The notes beneath the pieces are model-generated. The model searched no databases, was not told where the DNA came from, and was given only the letters and a program-made list of their open reading frames with translations. A program made the position numbers and the translations under genes. A stretch of DNA of 64,000 nt from Mesobacillus sp. S13 (GTDB taxonomy: Bacteria; Bacillota; Bacilli; Bacillales; Cytobacillaceae): contig NZ_CP084622.1 of NCBI RefSeq assembly GCF_020422885.1, forward strand, positions 2,251,001-2,315,000. The letters are read 5' to 3'. How positions within the stretch are numbered: position 1 is the first letter of the stretch; each line of letters opens with the position of its first letter. Below, piece by piece: positions 1-8,831 of this stretch.

Positions 1-1121
1 GCGGTAGTGTCGTCAATATCTGGGTGGAAAGTGTTCAAGTCTGCAAATCCCCAGCCTCCTGGTAATACGTCAGGCTCATGAATCGCCCAATCTCCGTATT
101 TGAGATGCTGGCGAGAGAGAATGTATTGATTTGCCTTTTGGACAGTGCTGGATGAATAGGGAATACCGGATTCTTGCAGAGCATAACTAATCAATGTCGT
201 ATTCCAGACTGTAGCCGTCGTGTACTGGCAGTGGAGTTCTCCGTCAATACGGCAGGTCATTGCTTTTAACCCTTGCACTGCACGGGTAATCACTGGATGG
301 GTAGTATGATAGCCTCTCGCCAGTAAGGCAAAAATCATAAGGGAAGTTGTGCTGAAATAATTTAAATACGTGCCGTCCGGTTCGATTCTGTCCAGCATGT
401 ATTTTTCGGCACGATATAATGCCAATTCGCGAAGGTTTCCATGGTATTTCATCCCCTGGATGCCTTGTTTGATCCATTTGATCAGCGAGCGGGTCTCTTC
501 TTCTTGATCCTCTGTAAAGAAACGAACTTCTTTGTTTTGAAACAAATCGGAGAGATCGGGCGACCGGGGCGTTCTCTTACGAAAATTCGTATTGGCGAGA
601 ATCAAAAAAGGGATAATGTTGGCTCTGCCGTAAACGGAGAGGTCAAAAAGATTGATAGGGAAGGAGTCGGGTATAAGCATCACTTCAATATTAATGGGGA
701 GGTGCGGCCACTCACATTGTCCAGTTAAGGCCAACAAGATTTTCAAAAACATATGGACTTCCGAGGCCCCGCCGTTCGCCATGATAAACCTCCTGGCAGC
801 CTGCATATCCTTGTCTGTTCGATCGCGGTAACCAGAATAGAGAAGAGCATAATACGCTTCCACAGTGGAGGTCAGATTTCCTTTTTCCTGGTCATGAAAC
901 AGTTTCCATGAGCCATCTTCCTGCTGTTGTCCGGCGATTCGTTTTACCAATTCTTCAATGAACTCCTCGTCATTTATCTCCAATGTCCGCAATAAGATAA
1001 TCATACTGCAGTCCGTTGCGATCCCGGTCTCGAAAGGATAACGCCAGGCACCGTCGTCTGATTGGTCCTGAATTAACTGAGCAGCGATTCTGTCCATTTC
1101 CTTCATTACACGATGCCTCAT
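1..1121 (-). CDS. sqhC: Squalene-hopene cyclase / sporulenol synthase, N-terminal part (runs off the window)
   Basis: The frame is open from an ATG at 1121 to base 1 without a stop, so about 373 residues of a protein that is usually over 600 are present. Seen: near the N-terminus a DGAWRYPFE segment, then QEDGSW (a QW-type repeat), and at the left edge GGWGFADLNTFHPDIDDTTA-like residues containing the DxDDTA protonation motif of class II triterpene cyclases. A GGGAGAGGATGGG ribosome binding site precedes the ATG. In Bacillus this enzyme cyclises long polyprenes to sporulenes in spore membranes; squalene cyclisation is the alternative. The family call is firm; the exact substrate is inferred. 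Confidence 0.93.
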   Translation of the reverse strand, partial: MRHRVMKEMDRIAAQLIQDQSDDGAWRYPFETGIATDCSMIILLRTLEINDEEFIEELVKRIAGQQQEDGSWKLFHDQEKGNLTSTVEAYYALLYSGYRDRTDKDMQAARRFIMANGGASEVHMFLKILLALTGQCEWPHLPINIEVMLIPDSFPINLFDLSVYGRANIIPFLILANTNFRKRTPRSPDLSDLFQNKEVRFFTEDQEEETRSLIKWIKQGIQGMKYHGNLRELALYRAEKYMLDRIEPDGTYLNYFSTTSLMIFALLARGYHTTHPVITRAVQGLKAMTCRIDGELHCQYTTATVWNTTLISYALQESGIPYSSSTVQKANQYILSRQHLKYGDWAIHEPDVLPGGWGFADLNTFHPDIDDTT

Positions 1122-1234
1122 TTAACCCATCCTCTCCCAAATATTCATCTTTGTATTCATATTCCATGAACAAAATGAATATGCATTCCATTGATGGGAA
1201 TGACTGATCCGCTAAAAATGAACTATTATGAAGG

Positions 1235-2374
1235 ATGATGCCGTTTTTGCTGAACTCTTTCGCAGACGTGAAAAAAGATTTAAAGAAAAAGATGAAAAAG
1301 AAATCTTCCGGCCATCTGCCCAGTTTGTCAAAATATGATAAACGATGGATTCAGCTTATAAAAGAACAGACGAGACAACTTAATCAGAACAATGTATCAC
1401 GGACGCAAGCGTATTTTCGGTTTTACCTTCAACACCCTGAAATACATTGGGCATTTCTCGGACATATGGTATCGCGTAACGTCGGCTGGAACATGACGGA
1501 TTTAAAAGGGGAGTTGCTGACAAAACTATTGTCTGAAAGAGAACAGAACGACTTTTTTGCCTTTTTGGAACGCGGCAGCTGGCTGATTTTTCAAGATGTG
1601 TATCCTCAATTTATGATTTATGAGCTGAGTGTGATGAGCAGCAAGGAAATGTTCCATCTTCTGCCTCATTTTCAAACTTCCGCCTTCATGGAGACGATGT
1701 GGCGCTATTATTGGCACAGTGGGGATAAATCTACTTTGGCTGTTGCGATGGTCATCAATGAACAAAGCTATTTGGAAAAAAGATTGATTCAAAATCATCA
1801 TTATAAAAAAGTCGTAACAGGTACGGTCAGCTTTAAAATGTATGATTTTTTGAACCTTAATAACACTATTTTTCCCTATGGTATAGGGGACAAAAGGGAG
1901 AAGGCTTCGCTTGCCGGCGCATCCTTACGGTATTTCACTTCGCTCCACGAAAGAATTATATTCGGAAAAAAATTGTACTCGCTTCTTTTTCAGCAGGAAG
2001 AGATGCTGGAAGGGGTATTGAAATGGGCTCATGAACACCCTCACACGGGCTCGCGAAAGGATTATTGGCCGGATTTGTTTAATGATGTGAATGACTCATT
2101 TCCCCGGTCCCTTTATAAGCGAAAGGTCAAAAATTGTGTGTTGAGAAAGGGTGCCGAGCGGCTATACAGTCCTGCTTTAAAATATGCGTGGCCTAATACC
2201 CCTCATGAGGAAGCAGAGAGTGGAGATTGGTTTGAGGATTTGCATGTACTGGATTATATTCATGATGATGTCAGTTTGGATGGAGAGATACTAAATAATT
2301 ATTGCAAAACCATTGAAACAATTGAACTTGCGGTAATGGCGAAGGAAGCCATTCTATTCCGTGAAGAAGATTAA
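1235..2374 (+). CDS. DUF2515 family protein (YppC-like)
   Basis: This 379-residue cytoplasmic protein has a very basic N-terminus (KKDLKKKMKKK) followed by a region I recognise as the DUF2515/YppC family of Bacillus, with the hallmark stretch HPEIHWAFLGHMVSRN and then GWNMTDLKGEL. No catalytic motif or membrane segment is evident, and the function is unknown. The ATG at 1235 is followed directly by a second ATG at 1238; the AAGG just upstream is too close to be ideal, so the start is uncertain by a few codons. It is divergent from the cyclase gene and ends in its own terminator. Confidence 0.8.
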   Translation: MMPFLLNSFADVKKDLKKKMKKKSSGHLPSLSKYDKRWIQLIKEQTRQLNQNNVSRTQAYFRFYLQHPEIHWAFLGHMVSRNVGWNMTDLKGELLTKLLSEREQNDFFAFLERGSWLIFQDVYPQFMIYELSVMSSKEMFHLLPHFQTSAFMETMWRYYWHSGDKSTLAVAMVINEQSYLEKRLIQNHHYKKVVTGTVSFKMYDFLNLNNTIFPYGIGDKREKASLAGASLRYFTSLHERIIFGKKLYSLLFQQEEMLEGVLKWAHEHPHTGSRKDYWPDLFNDVNDSFPRSLYKRKVKNCVLRKGAERLYSPALKYAWPNTPHEEAESGDWFEDLHVLDYIHDDVSLDGEILNNYCKTIETIELAVMAKEAILFREED

Positions 2375-2433
2375 TGCTTCATGAGCGGTGGTCCCGATAT
2401 TGATAAATACTTTTACAATGTTCAAAGTCTTAT

Positions 2434-2466
2434 AATCAAAAGGCTTAAAGACTTTTGATTTTTTTA
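2434..2466 (+). terminator. Intrinsic terminator after the DUF2515 gene
   Basis: A 9-bp stem AATCAAAAG / CTTTTGATT (2434-2442, 2452-2460) with a 9-nt loop is followed by a T run. Confidence 0.75.
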
Positions 2467-2620
2467 TGTATAAAACTAACATACTATCATTGCATTTTAA
2501 GTGATTAAACTTGCAGAAGGGAATCAATGAGAATTAAATTTTAACAAATTCATACAAATTATTACTCCCCCCGACATTATTTGTGTATAATTAAAAACAG
2601 CGGAAAATTGAATACATAAA

Positions 2621-2794
2621 GAATCTGGTGTCTTCTAAACGAGTTAGTAGTTTAGAGACTTAATAGGGAAGTTGGTGAAATTCCAACGCGGTCCCGCCAC
2701 TGTAACTGGGAGCTTCAAGCCTGATGCCACTGTACTTTTTGTATGGGAAGGCGCTTGATAGCGATGACCAGAAGCCAGGAGACCTGCCTGATTC
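2621..2794 (+). promoter_or_regulatory. Cobalamin (AdoCbl) riboswitch aptamer
   Basis: The conserved cobalamin riboswitch segments occur in order: AATTCCAACGCGGTCCCGCC, CACTGTAACTGGGA, GATGCCACTG (2722-2731) and the B12 box GAAGCCAGGAGACCTGCC (2771-2788). The outer stem closes with GAATC at 2621 and GATTC ending at 2794. A TATAAT at 2586-2591 may be the -10 element. A terminator lies downstream, before the first gene, so the switch probably acts by premature termination when adenosylcobalamin binds. It governs the whole 3.0-13.0 kb corrinoid operon. Confidence 0.95.
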
Positions 2795-2866
2795 TTCGCG
2801 CCACAACCTACGAGGATAGGAGGTGTTTGGGAACGATTCTGGCTGTTTATTAGAAGAACCGACACA

Positions 2867-2899
2867 AACATCTCCATGAGTAAAATGGAGGTGTTTTTT
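2867..2899 (+). terminator. Riboswitch expression-platform terminator
   Basis: Stem AACATCTCCAT (2867-2877) pairs with ATGGAGGTGTT (2885-2895, one G-U) and runs into T7. It lies between the aptamer and btuF, where a ligand-controlled terminator is expected. Confidence 0.85.
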
Positions 2900-3000
2900 T
2901 AGTTTCATAGAAAGATTTCATTTTGTTTTACACCGAACAGGCAAGTTTGATTGCTTGTTAAAAAACGATCGATTCAATCAAAAATCGGAGGAATGAAAAG

Positions 3001-3972
3001 ATGAAGAAGTTAAATGCGTTATTATTTGCTTTAATGTTATTAATTGGTGCTTTGGCAGGTTGCGGCAGCAATGCTGAGCAGTCAAATGCTAAGGAGACAA
3101 AGAACACTGAAACTGTCCAGCAGGCAGAAGTGAAGTTCCCTGTCACTATTACGGATGGAACAGGGCAGGAAGTGACCATAGAATCGAAACCGGAAAAAAT
3201 AGTTTCCCTGATTCCGAGCAATACGGAAATCGCCTATGGATTGGGTCTGGAAGAACAGATTGTCGGAGTTTCTGATTTTGATAATTTCCCTGAAGAAGTG
3301 GGGGAGAAAGAGAAGATTGGCGGCATGGAGTTCAATCTCGAGAAAATCATTTCTATGAAGCCTGATTTGGTTCTTGCCCATGCTTCTAGTGCACATTCGT
3401 CTGAAGCTGGACTTCAGCAGCTTAAAGACACTGGAATTACAGTGCTGATCGTGAATGATGCGAAAACGTTCGATGAAGTATATGAATCAATCAGCATGAT
3501 TGGTACAGCGTCAGGCGAAAAGGAAAAAGCCGATGCTATGATCGCAGACATGAAGAAGAAAATAGAAGAGATCAAGACAAAGGCAAAGGAAATAAAAGAA
3601 GAGGACAGAAAGTCGGTATTCGTAGAGGTTTCGCCTGCACCTGAAGTTTATGCTGCTGGAAAAAATACCTTCATTGACGAAATGCTGCAGATCATTCATG
3701 CAGAAAACACCGTTACAGAAGAGGGATGGCCAAAGCTGGATTCCGAGGCAATCATAAAAAGCAATCCTGAGGTGATCATCACGACCCATGGTTACTATAC
3801 ACCTGAGCCGGTGAAAAATGTTACAAGCCGTGAAGGCTGGGACAAGATTACGGCGGTCAAGGAAAACCGTGTTTTCGATGTTCATTCCGACAAGGTGACA
3901 AGAACAGGCCCAAGGCTGACAGAAGGAGTAGAAGAGCTTGCAAAAGCGGTTTACCCGGATGTTTTTAAATAA
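3001..3972 (+). CDS. btuF: Corrinoid-binding lipoprotein of an ABC transporter (BtuF/YvrC-like)
   Basis: The 323-residue precursor has a lipoprotein signal with lipobox LAGC (cysteine 21), so the mature protein is membrane-anchored outside the cell. From about residue 47 it follows the type III periplasmic-binding fold: DGTGQEVTIESKPEKIVSLIPSNTEI, then GLEEQIVGVSDFDNFPEEV and a C-terminal lobe ending TGPRLTEGVEELAKAVYP. It is the first gene behind the cobalamin riboswitch, which makes cobalamin or cobinamide the likely ligand. The permease (btuC) and ATPase (btuD) that normally follow are absent; the next gene is cbiZ. Confidence 0.9.
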   Translation: MKKLNALLFALMLLIGALAGCGSNAEQSNAKETKNTETVQQAEVKFPVTITDGTGQEVTIESKPEKIVSLIPSNTEIAYGLGLEEQIVGVSDFDNFPEEVGEKEKIGGMEFNLEKIISMKPDLVLAHASSAHSSEAGLQQLKDTGITVLIVNDAKTFDEVYESISMIGTASGEKEKADAMIADMKKKIEEIKTKAKEIKEEDRKSVFVEVSPAPEVYAAGKNTFIDEMLQIIHAENTVTEEGWPKLDSEAIIKSNPEVIITTHGYYTPEPVKNVTSREGWDKITAVKENRVFDVHSDKVTRTGPRLTEGVEELAKAVYPDVFK

Positions 3973-4759
3973 TACGATGGGTTCTCATATCTTGCGGACA
4001 AGCATTAAAACTAAGTCTCATACTAAGGGAGCATTGCAGGAAACGAGTTTGTTTCCTGCGGCTAGCCCAAATGATGCAATATCAGTGGAAATAGGAGAAC
4101 GCCATCTCCAAATGAGAGAAGGATTCATCGCCTTGAATTCTCCAATTCCATTAAGAACAATGTCTTCGGGAGTTGTCGGGGCGGGAACAGGCTGGCACAG
4201 CAGCTTTGTGAACCGGCATGTGGACAAGAGTTATGATTGCAGTGACCATCGGGAAGAAATGATTCATTATTTGAAGGAAAAGGGATTTAAGCCTGAAGGA
4301 ACGGTCGGGATGATGACTGCTGTGATGCTGGAGGATGTTTGTTTTAAGCACTATCAGGAAGAAGGGTTCTCTGTATTTATCGTTGTGACGGCAGGTACCG
4401 GCAATGCGGTGGACGCCTCGAAAAGCAGCGAGTATTACTCCTATGACATGTCACCTGGAACCATCAACATTTGGCTTTTCGTCAACGGAGTACTGACGGA
4501 GGAAGCGTTCATCCAGAGTATGATGACAGCTACTGAAGCAAAGACAAAGGCGCTGCACGATCTCGAAATAAGGGACAAACTTTCTGGTACGGTGGCAACG
4601 GGTACATCTACTGACAGCATCATGGTTGCCTCGAGCCAGCAGGGACAAAAGCTGGAATACGCCGGTACGATCACTCCTCTTGGGCGGACTATTGGCAAGG
4701 GAGTCCATGAATGTACAGTAGAAGCAATCAGGAACAGCAAGAAAAGGGTGACGAAATGA
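3938..4759 (+). CDS. cbiZ: Adenosylcobinamide amidohydrolase (CbiZ)
   Basis: CbiZ removes the aminopropanol side chain from adenosylcobinamide (or from pseudocobamides) to give adenosylcobyric acid for rebuilding. Family landmarks: TMSSGVVGAGTGWHSSFVNR around residues 68-87, VTAGTGNAVDA and YSYDMSPGTINI in the middle, and a GTSTDSIMVA segment near the C-terminus. The TTG at 3938 sits 9 bases after AGAAGGAG (3921-3928) and overlaps btuF by 35 bases; an ATG at 3959 has no good ribosome binding site. In B. subtilis this domain is fused to the BtuD ATPase (YvrA). Here it stands alone next to btuF, suggesting loss or relocation of btuC-btuD. Confidence 0.9.
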   Translation: MQKRFTRMFLNNTMGSHILRTSIKTKSHTKGALQETSLFPAASPNDAISVEIGERHLQMREGFIALNSPIPLRTMSSGVVGAGTGWHSSFVNRHVDKSYDCSDHREEMIHYLKEKGFKPEGTVGMMTAVMLEDVCFKHYQEEGFSVFIVVTAGTGNAVDASKSSEYYSYDMSPGTINIWLFVNGVLTEEAFIQSMMTATEAKTKALHDLEIRDKLSGTVATGTSTDSIMVASSQQGQKLEYAGTITPLGRTIGKGVHECTVEAIRNSKKRVTK

Positions 4760-5739
4760 TTCTGAACCACCTTATCGCCCTGACACTTGCTGTCATCTTT
4801 GATTGGTTCGTTGGGGATCCGCCAGACTGGCCTCATCCGGTGAAATGGATGGGAACTCTCATCTTCAAGTTAGACAGGGGATTGAATAGAGGCAGCGGCA
4901 GAAAAGCTAAAGGAATTGCCATGGTCGCTGCCGTCCTGCTGACAGTCGGAGGCGTCGCTGTCCTGGTCACATCATTGTCTTATTACCTTCATCCATTAGT
5001 GGGAATCCTCATGGAAGCCGTGATGATTGCGGCTGCCATTGCGCAAAAAAGCCTGAAGGAAGCCGGGTTATCAGTCTATCATCCACTTGCAGAAAATGAT
5101 TTGGGAAAGGCGAGGCATAAGCTTAGCTGGATAGTTGGACGGGACACAGAGCAGCTCCAGGAACCTGAAATTGTCCGTGCTGCTGTCGAAACGGTAGCCG
5201 AAAACACGAGCGATGGCATTACCGCTCCTCTTTTCTGGGCAATGATTGGCGGAGCTCCGCTGGCGCTCTTGTATCGGGCCATCAATACCTGTGACTCGAT
5301 GGTTGGTTATAAAAACGATCAATATTTAGATTTTGGCTGGGCATCAGCGAAGCTGGATGATCTGGTCAACTGGGTGCCAAGCCGGATAACATCAGTTTGT
5401 ATGATCGTTGCGAATCGTCCGTTTTATACGACAAGAATGGCCGCGTGGAAGTTGGTCAGGCGCGATGCCAAAAAGCACCCTAGCCCAAACAGCGGATGGG
5501 GAGAAGCTGCTGTGGCAATCATACTCGGAGTCCAGCTCGGAGGCATCAATCATTATAAAGGGATCATTTCGGAGCGGGCAACGATGGGCGAAGCACTAGT
5601 TTTCCTTGAGAAAAATCATATTCTAGCAGTTAACAAAATTGTCACAGGTACTGTTCCACTTTTTTTAGCCATCCTGTGGCTTGGGGGGATTCTATTTGAA
5701 ATGGCCTACTCATGGTGCCAATCCACACTATTTATATGA
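4756..5739 (+). CDS. cbiB: Adenosylcobinamide-phosphate synthase (CbiB)
   Basis: CbiB is a membrane enzyme that joins adenosylcobyric acid to aminopropanol phosphate. The protein is 327 residues from the ATG at 4756, which overlaps the cbiZ stop as ATGA and follows AAAAGGGTGACG. Motifs: IFDWFVGDPPDWPHPVKWMG at the N-terminus, ETVAENTSDGITAPLFW mid-protein, and HPSPNSGWGEAAVA near the C-terminus, with several hydrophobic helices (residues about 45-90 and at the C-terminal end). It is translationally coupled to cbiZ and supplies the substrate for CobU. Confidence 0.95.
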   Translation: MILNHLIALTLAVIFDWFVGDPPDWPHPVKWMGTLIFKLDRGLNRGSGRKAKGIAMVAAVLLTVGGVAVLVTSLSYYLHPLVGILMEAVMIAAAIAQKSLKEAGLSVYHPLAENDLGKARHKLSWIVGRDTEQLQEPEIVRAAVETVAENTSDGITAPLFWAMIGGAPLALLYRAINTCDSMVGYKNDQYLDFGWASAKLDDLVNWVPSRITSVCMIVANRPFYTTRMAAWKLVRRDAKKHPSPNSGWGEAAVAIILGVQLGGINHYKGIISERATMGEALVFLEKNHILAVNKIVTGTVPLFLAILWLGGILFEMAYSWCQSTLFI

Positions 5740-6772
5740 AGCAATGAATTTGCCAGTTCCGATAGAAACGCTTGATTTCAGTGCCAATATTAATCCACTG
5801 GGTCCGCCTCCTTTATTAAAAGAGAATTGGGGACAGCTCTTTGAGTCTGTCATAGAGTATCCAGACCCTCATGGAACAAATTTAAAAAGAAAGATTGCCA
5901 AAAGGGAAGGTTTGCACGAAAGCCAGGTTCTCCTTGGGAATGGCGGTGCTGAAATCATTTCACTGATTGGGCGTTTGCTTGCTGGAAAACAGTCGGTGAT
6001 TGTCCAGCCCGCTTTTTCGGAATATGAAGAAGCATGCAAGGCAAATGGTTGCCAGGTGGAGTATCATCAGCTGCCGGCCAACTGGGCATGGACGGGCGAG
6101 GATTTAAGTGACAAACTCCAGCAAGCGGATGCTTTATTTCTTTGTAATCCTAATAATCCAACAGGTTCCTACTATCAAAAATCGATTATTCTTCATCTGC
6201 TGGAGGAGTGCAGAAGGAATCAATGCTTGCTGATTGTGGATGAGGCGTTTTACGACTTCCTTGCAGAATACGAATCGATCACTCCATACATAAATGAGTA
6301 TCCGAATTTATTGATCATCCGTTCGATGACGAAAATGTTTGCCATACCTGGCTTGAGGCTCGGCTATTTGCTCGCAGATCCCGCTGTCATCAGAAAAATT
6401 GCACCCTTCCAGCCTCATTGGAGCACAAATGCGATTGCCCTGAAGGCAGGTGAATGGTGCATCGAAAGTGAATCATACATAATTGAAACCATTGCGCTGA
6501 TACAACAGGAAAGACAACGGCTTTTCCGTTTTTATCAAAAACGGAACCTGCTTGTTTCTCCATCCAGGATTAATTTTTACCTTCTGAGGGACCCATCCCT
6601 TATTGACCAGTATCCATTCATGCAGAACCTCCTTACGAGCGGAATCATTCCAAGACATACTGTGAACTTTCCTGGGCTTGAAGGAAGATGGCTGCGATTT
6701 GCCGTCAAGGGTCCTGAAGCCAACGACAAATTGATGGGGGCGGTGGAAGAATGGCTGGACAGTCGTCTTTAA
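5696..6772 (+). CDS. cobD: Threonine-phosphate decarboxylase (CobD)
   Basis: This is a fold-type I PLP enzyme of the histidinol-phosphate aminotransferase-like group. It decarboxylates L-threonine phosphate to aminopropanol phosphate, the partner substrate of CbiB. Evidence: WPTHGANPHYLYEA at the N-terminus, DFSANINPLGPP, CNPNNPTG, VDEAFYDF and the PLP-lysine region RSMTKMFAIPGLRLGYL. I place the start at TTG 5696, seven bases after GGGGGGA; an in-frame TTG at 5681 would add five residues but has no ribosome binding site. It overlaps cbiB by 44 bases, so the two are coupled. Confidence 0.93.
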   Translation: MKWPTHGANPHYLYEAMNLPVPIETLDFSANINPLGPPPLLKENWGQLFESVIEYPDPHGTNLKRKIAKREGLHESQVLLGNGGAEIISLIGRLLAGKQSVIVQPAFSEYEEACKANGCQVEYHQLPANWAWTGEDLSDKLQQADALFLCNPNNPTGSYYQKSIILHLLEECRRNQCLLIVDEAFYDFLAEYESITPYINEYPNLLIIRSMTKMFAIPGLRLGYLLADPAVIRKIAPFQPHWSTNAIALKAGEWCIESESYIIETIALIQQERQRLFRFYQKRNLLVSPSRINFYLLRDPSLIDQYPFMQNLLTSGIIPRHTVNFPGLEGRWLRFAVKGPEANDKLMGAVEEWLDSRL

Positions 6773-7332
6773 TTTTTATCAGCGGTGGTGTCCGCAGCGG
6801 CAAGAGCCGGTTTGCTGAAATTCTTGCGGGTAAATTGGAAGCTGAATATTCCGGCCAGCTGCATTATGTCGCTGCAGGGCAGCCAAGCGATCATGAAATG
6901 AAAGAGAGAATCTTGCGCCACCAACAGGACCGTGAACTCAGCGGGTTGAAATGGAGAACCTGGGAAATCCCGAGAAACCTTTCCCCGCTTTCAACGGTTC
7001 TGACGAAAAATGATATCGTCCTCTTGGATTGCCTGACCACGCTATTGAATAATGAGTTTTTTCATGAAGATGGTCATTGGGTCAATGATGATTTTACCGA
7101 AATGATCGTAACAAAGATTTTGAATCAACTGAATCAAGTGGCTCAACAAGCAAAAGCATTTATTGTTGTCAGCAATGAAGTCCTTGGTGATGCAATAGAC
7201 GATGATGAGCTTGTCTTTACTTATGCTAAGGTGCTGGGTTTGCTTCATCAAGCTCTTGTAAAAGAGGCGGATTATGCTTATTTAGTTGAATCTGGGGTGC
7301 CGATCGTGATGAAAGGAGAGGGTTCGCCATGA
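6751..7332 (+). CDS. cobU: Adenosylcobinamide kinase / adenosylcobinamide-phosphate guanylyltransferase (CobU)
   Basis: This 193-residue protein carries a Walker A GGVRSGKS (12-19), where the family usually has GGARSGKS, followed by the RILRHQQDR segment that contains the guanylylated histidine. LLDCLTTLLNN and VVSNEVLGDAI are further family marks. It phosphorylates adenosylcobinamide and converts it to the GDP form for CobS. The ATG at 6751 follows GGTGGAAG, overlapping cobD by 22 bases. A second, shorter CobU-like gene lies at 10124. Confidence 0.93.
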   Translation: MAGQSSLIFISGGVRSGKSRFAEILAGKLEAEYSGQLHYVAAGQPSDHEMKERILRHQQDRELSGLKWRTWEIPRNLSPLSTVLTKNDIVLLDCLTTLLNNEFFHEDGHWVNDDFTEMIVTKILNQLNQVAQQAKAFIVVSNEVLGDAIDDDELVFTYAKVLGLLHQALVKEADYAYLVESGVPIVMKGEGSP

Positions 7333-8831
7333 ATGGGATCATGGTACTTGGTACAGCTTCTGATGTAGGAAAAAGTCTGATTGCCACTGCCATCTGCCGG
7401 GCCTATGCAAATGAGGGTGTCCGGGTAGCGCCGTTCAAGTCGCAAAATATGTCCAACAACTCATATGTTACCTTTGATGGAAAAGAGATTGGCAGAGCCC
7501 AGGGAATTCAGGCAGAGGCAGCAAGGATCGAGGCTGCGGTTTCGATGAATCCGATTCTGCTAAAACCAAGGTCTGATCAGATCGCCGAAGTGATTTTATT
7601 TGGGGAAGTGGCGACTACCTTATCAGGTAAGGACTACAGAGAAGTATTTTATAAACAGGGACTTGAAGCAATTCGTTCCGCTTTTGAAAAACTCGAACAG
7701 GAGTATGACATGCTTGTTATGGAGGGTGCCGGGAGCCCTGTAGAGATCAACTTGAAGGACCGTGAACTTGTCAACATGAAGGTAGCGGAAATCGCAGATG
7801 TTCCGGCTATATTGGTCGCGGATATTGACAGAGGCGGGGTGTTTGCCAGCATAGTAGGCACTTTGGAACTGATGACTCCCGAAGAAAAAGCCAGGGTAAA
7901 AGGGTTGATTATCAATAAATTCCGCGGAGACCAATCCTTGTTTGAAGATGGAATCAAGTGGCTCGAATCAAGGACGGGAATTCCCGTTCTCGGTGTCCTG
8001 CCATATTTAGAAAACCATATGATTGATAGCGAGGATTCTTTATCGATCCCAAATTCCAAGAACAGGGCCGGTCTTGATATTGTAGTGATCAAGCCGTCAT
8101 ATATTTCAAACTTCACTGACTTGGAGCCTTTCTATCGTGAGCCTGACGTGTCGCTTCGATGGGTCAGTTCGCTGGACGACATTGGAGAACCAGACGCCGT
8201 CATCCTTCCTGGCACAAAAAGCACAATCAAGGATCTTCAATATTTTAAAAAGGCAGGTCTTTACAGTTGGCTCCGCGATTATGTTGATCAAGGCGGCTTC
8301 ATCGCCGGGATTTGCGGAGGCTATCAAATGCTTGGCGATAAGCTCATCGACCCGTTTGGGAGTGATACTGGAACAATTTCTGCCGAAGAAGATGGACTCG
8401 GGATCATTCCAGCTGTCACTACCTTTGCCAGCGTAAAAACAACTGCCAGGGCAGAAGGAAAGCTTCATCCGTCCACTGGAATTGAACTTACAGCTGCAGG
8501 GTACGAAATCCATCTAGGTGAAACTCAAATGACTGCAGCATGCCAGCCGTTATTGTTGTTAAATGAAGATTTGGAAGAAGGATTTTATGGAAAAAATGGC
8601 CGCATCATCGGTACATACCTGCACCATCTTTTTCATAATGACCAATGGAGGAACCATTGGCTTAACTCCATCCGCAAGGCGAAGGGAGAGCCAGAGAGAA
8701 GTCCTGTTTATGTCAGCAGGCTTAAGGACCAGAAGTACGATGAATTGGCCGACCATCTGAAGGCGCATCTCGACTGGAACAAGCTGAAAGAAATCTCGGA
8801 ACAGTGGGGAAGCCGTCATGAAATGGTTTAA
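7329..8831 (+). CDS. cobQ: Cobyric acid synthase (CbiP/CobQ)
   Basis: This 500-residue glutamine amidotransferase converts adenosylcobyrinic a,c-diamide to adenosylcobyric acid by four amidations. The N-terminal dethiobiotin-synthetase-like ATPase half has GTASDVGKS (8-16) and APFKSQNMSNNSYV. The C-terminal class I GATase half has the cysteine in AGICGGYQMLG and the histidine in GTYLHHLFHND. The start overlaps the cobU stop as ATGA. CobQ acts late in de novo corrin synthesis, yet no corrin-ring genes are in this window. Either those genes lie elsewhere, or CobQ here processes imported incomplete corrinoids (inference). Confidence 0.95.
   Translation: MNGIMVLGTASDVGKSLIATAICRAYANEGVRVAPFKSQNMSNNSYVTFDGKEIGRAQGIQAEAARIEAAVSMNPILLKPRSDQIAEVILFGEVATTLSGKDYREVFYKQGLEAIRSAFEKLEQEYDMLVMEGAGSPVEINLKDRELVNMKVAEIADVPAILVADIDRGGVFASIVGTLELMTPEEKARVKGLIINKFRGDQSLFEDGIKWLESRTGIPVLGVLPYLENHMIDSEDSLSIPNSKNRAGLDIVVIKPSYISNFTDLEPFYREPDVSLRWVSSLDDIGEPDAVILPGTKSTIKDLQYFKKAGLYSWLRDYVDQGGFIAGICGGYQMLGDKLIDPFGSDTGTISAEEDGLGIIPAVTTFASVKTTARAEGKLHPSTGIELTAAGYEIHLGETQMTAACQPLLLLNEDLEEGFYGKNGRIIGTYLHHLFHNDQWRNHWLNSIRKAKGEPERSPVYVSRLKDQKYDELADHLKAHLDWNKLKEISEQWGSRHEMV

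Noticed and set aside
244..728. Several short frames on both strands in the first kilobase
   Set aside because: They overlap the minus-strand cyclase gene, whose frame is open to the window edge and carries clear family motifs.
7649..8116. A 155-residue frame opposite cobQ
   Set aside because: Shadow of the cobQ coding sequence, no start signals.
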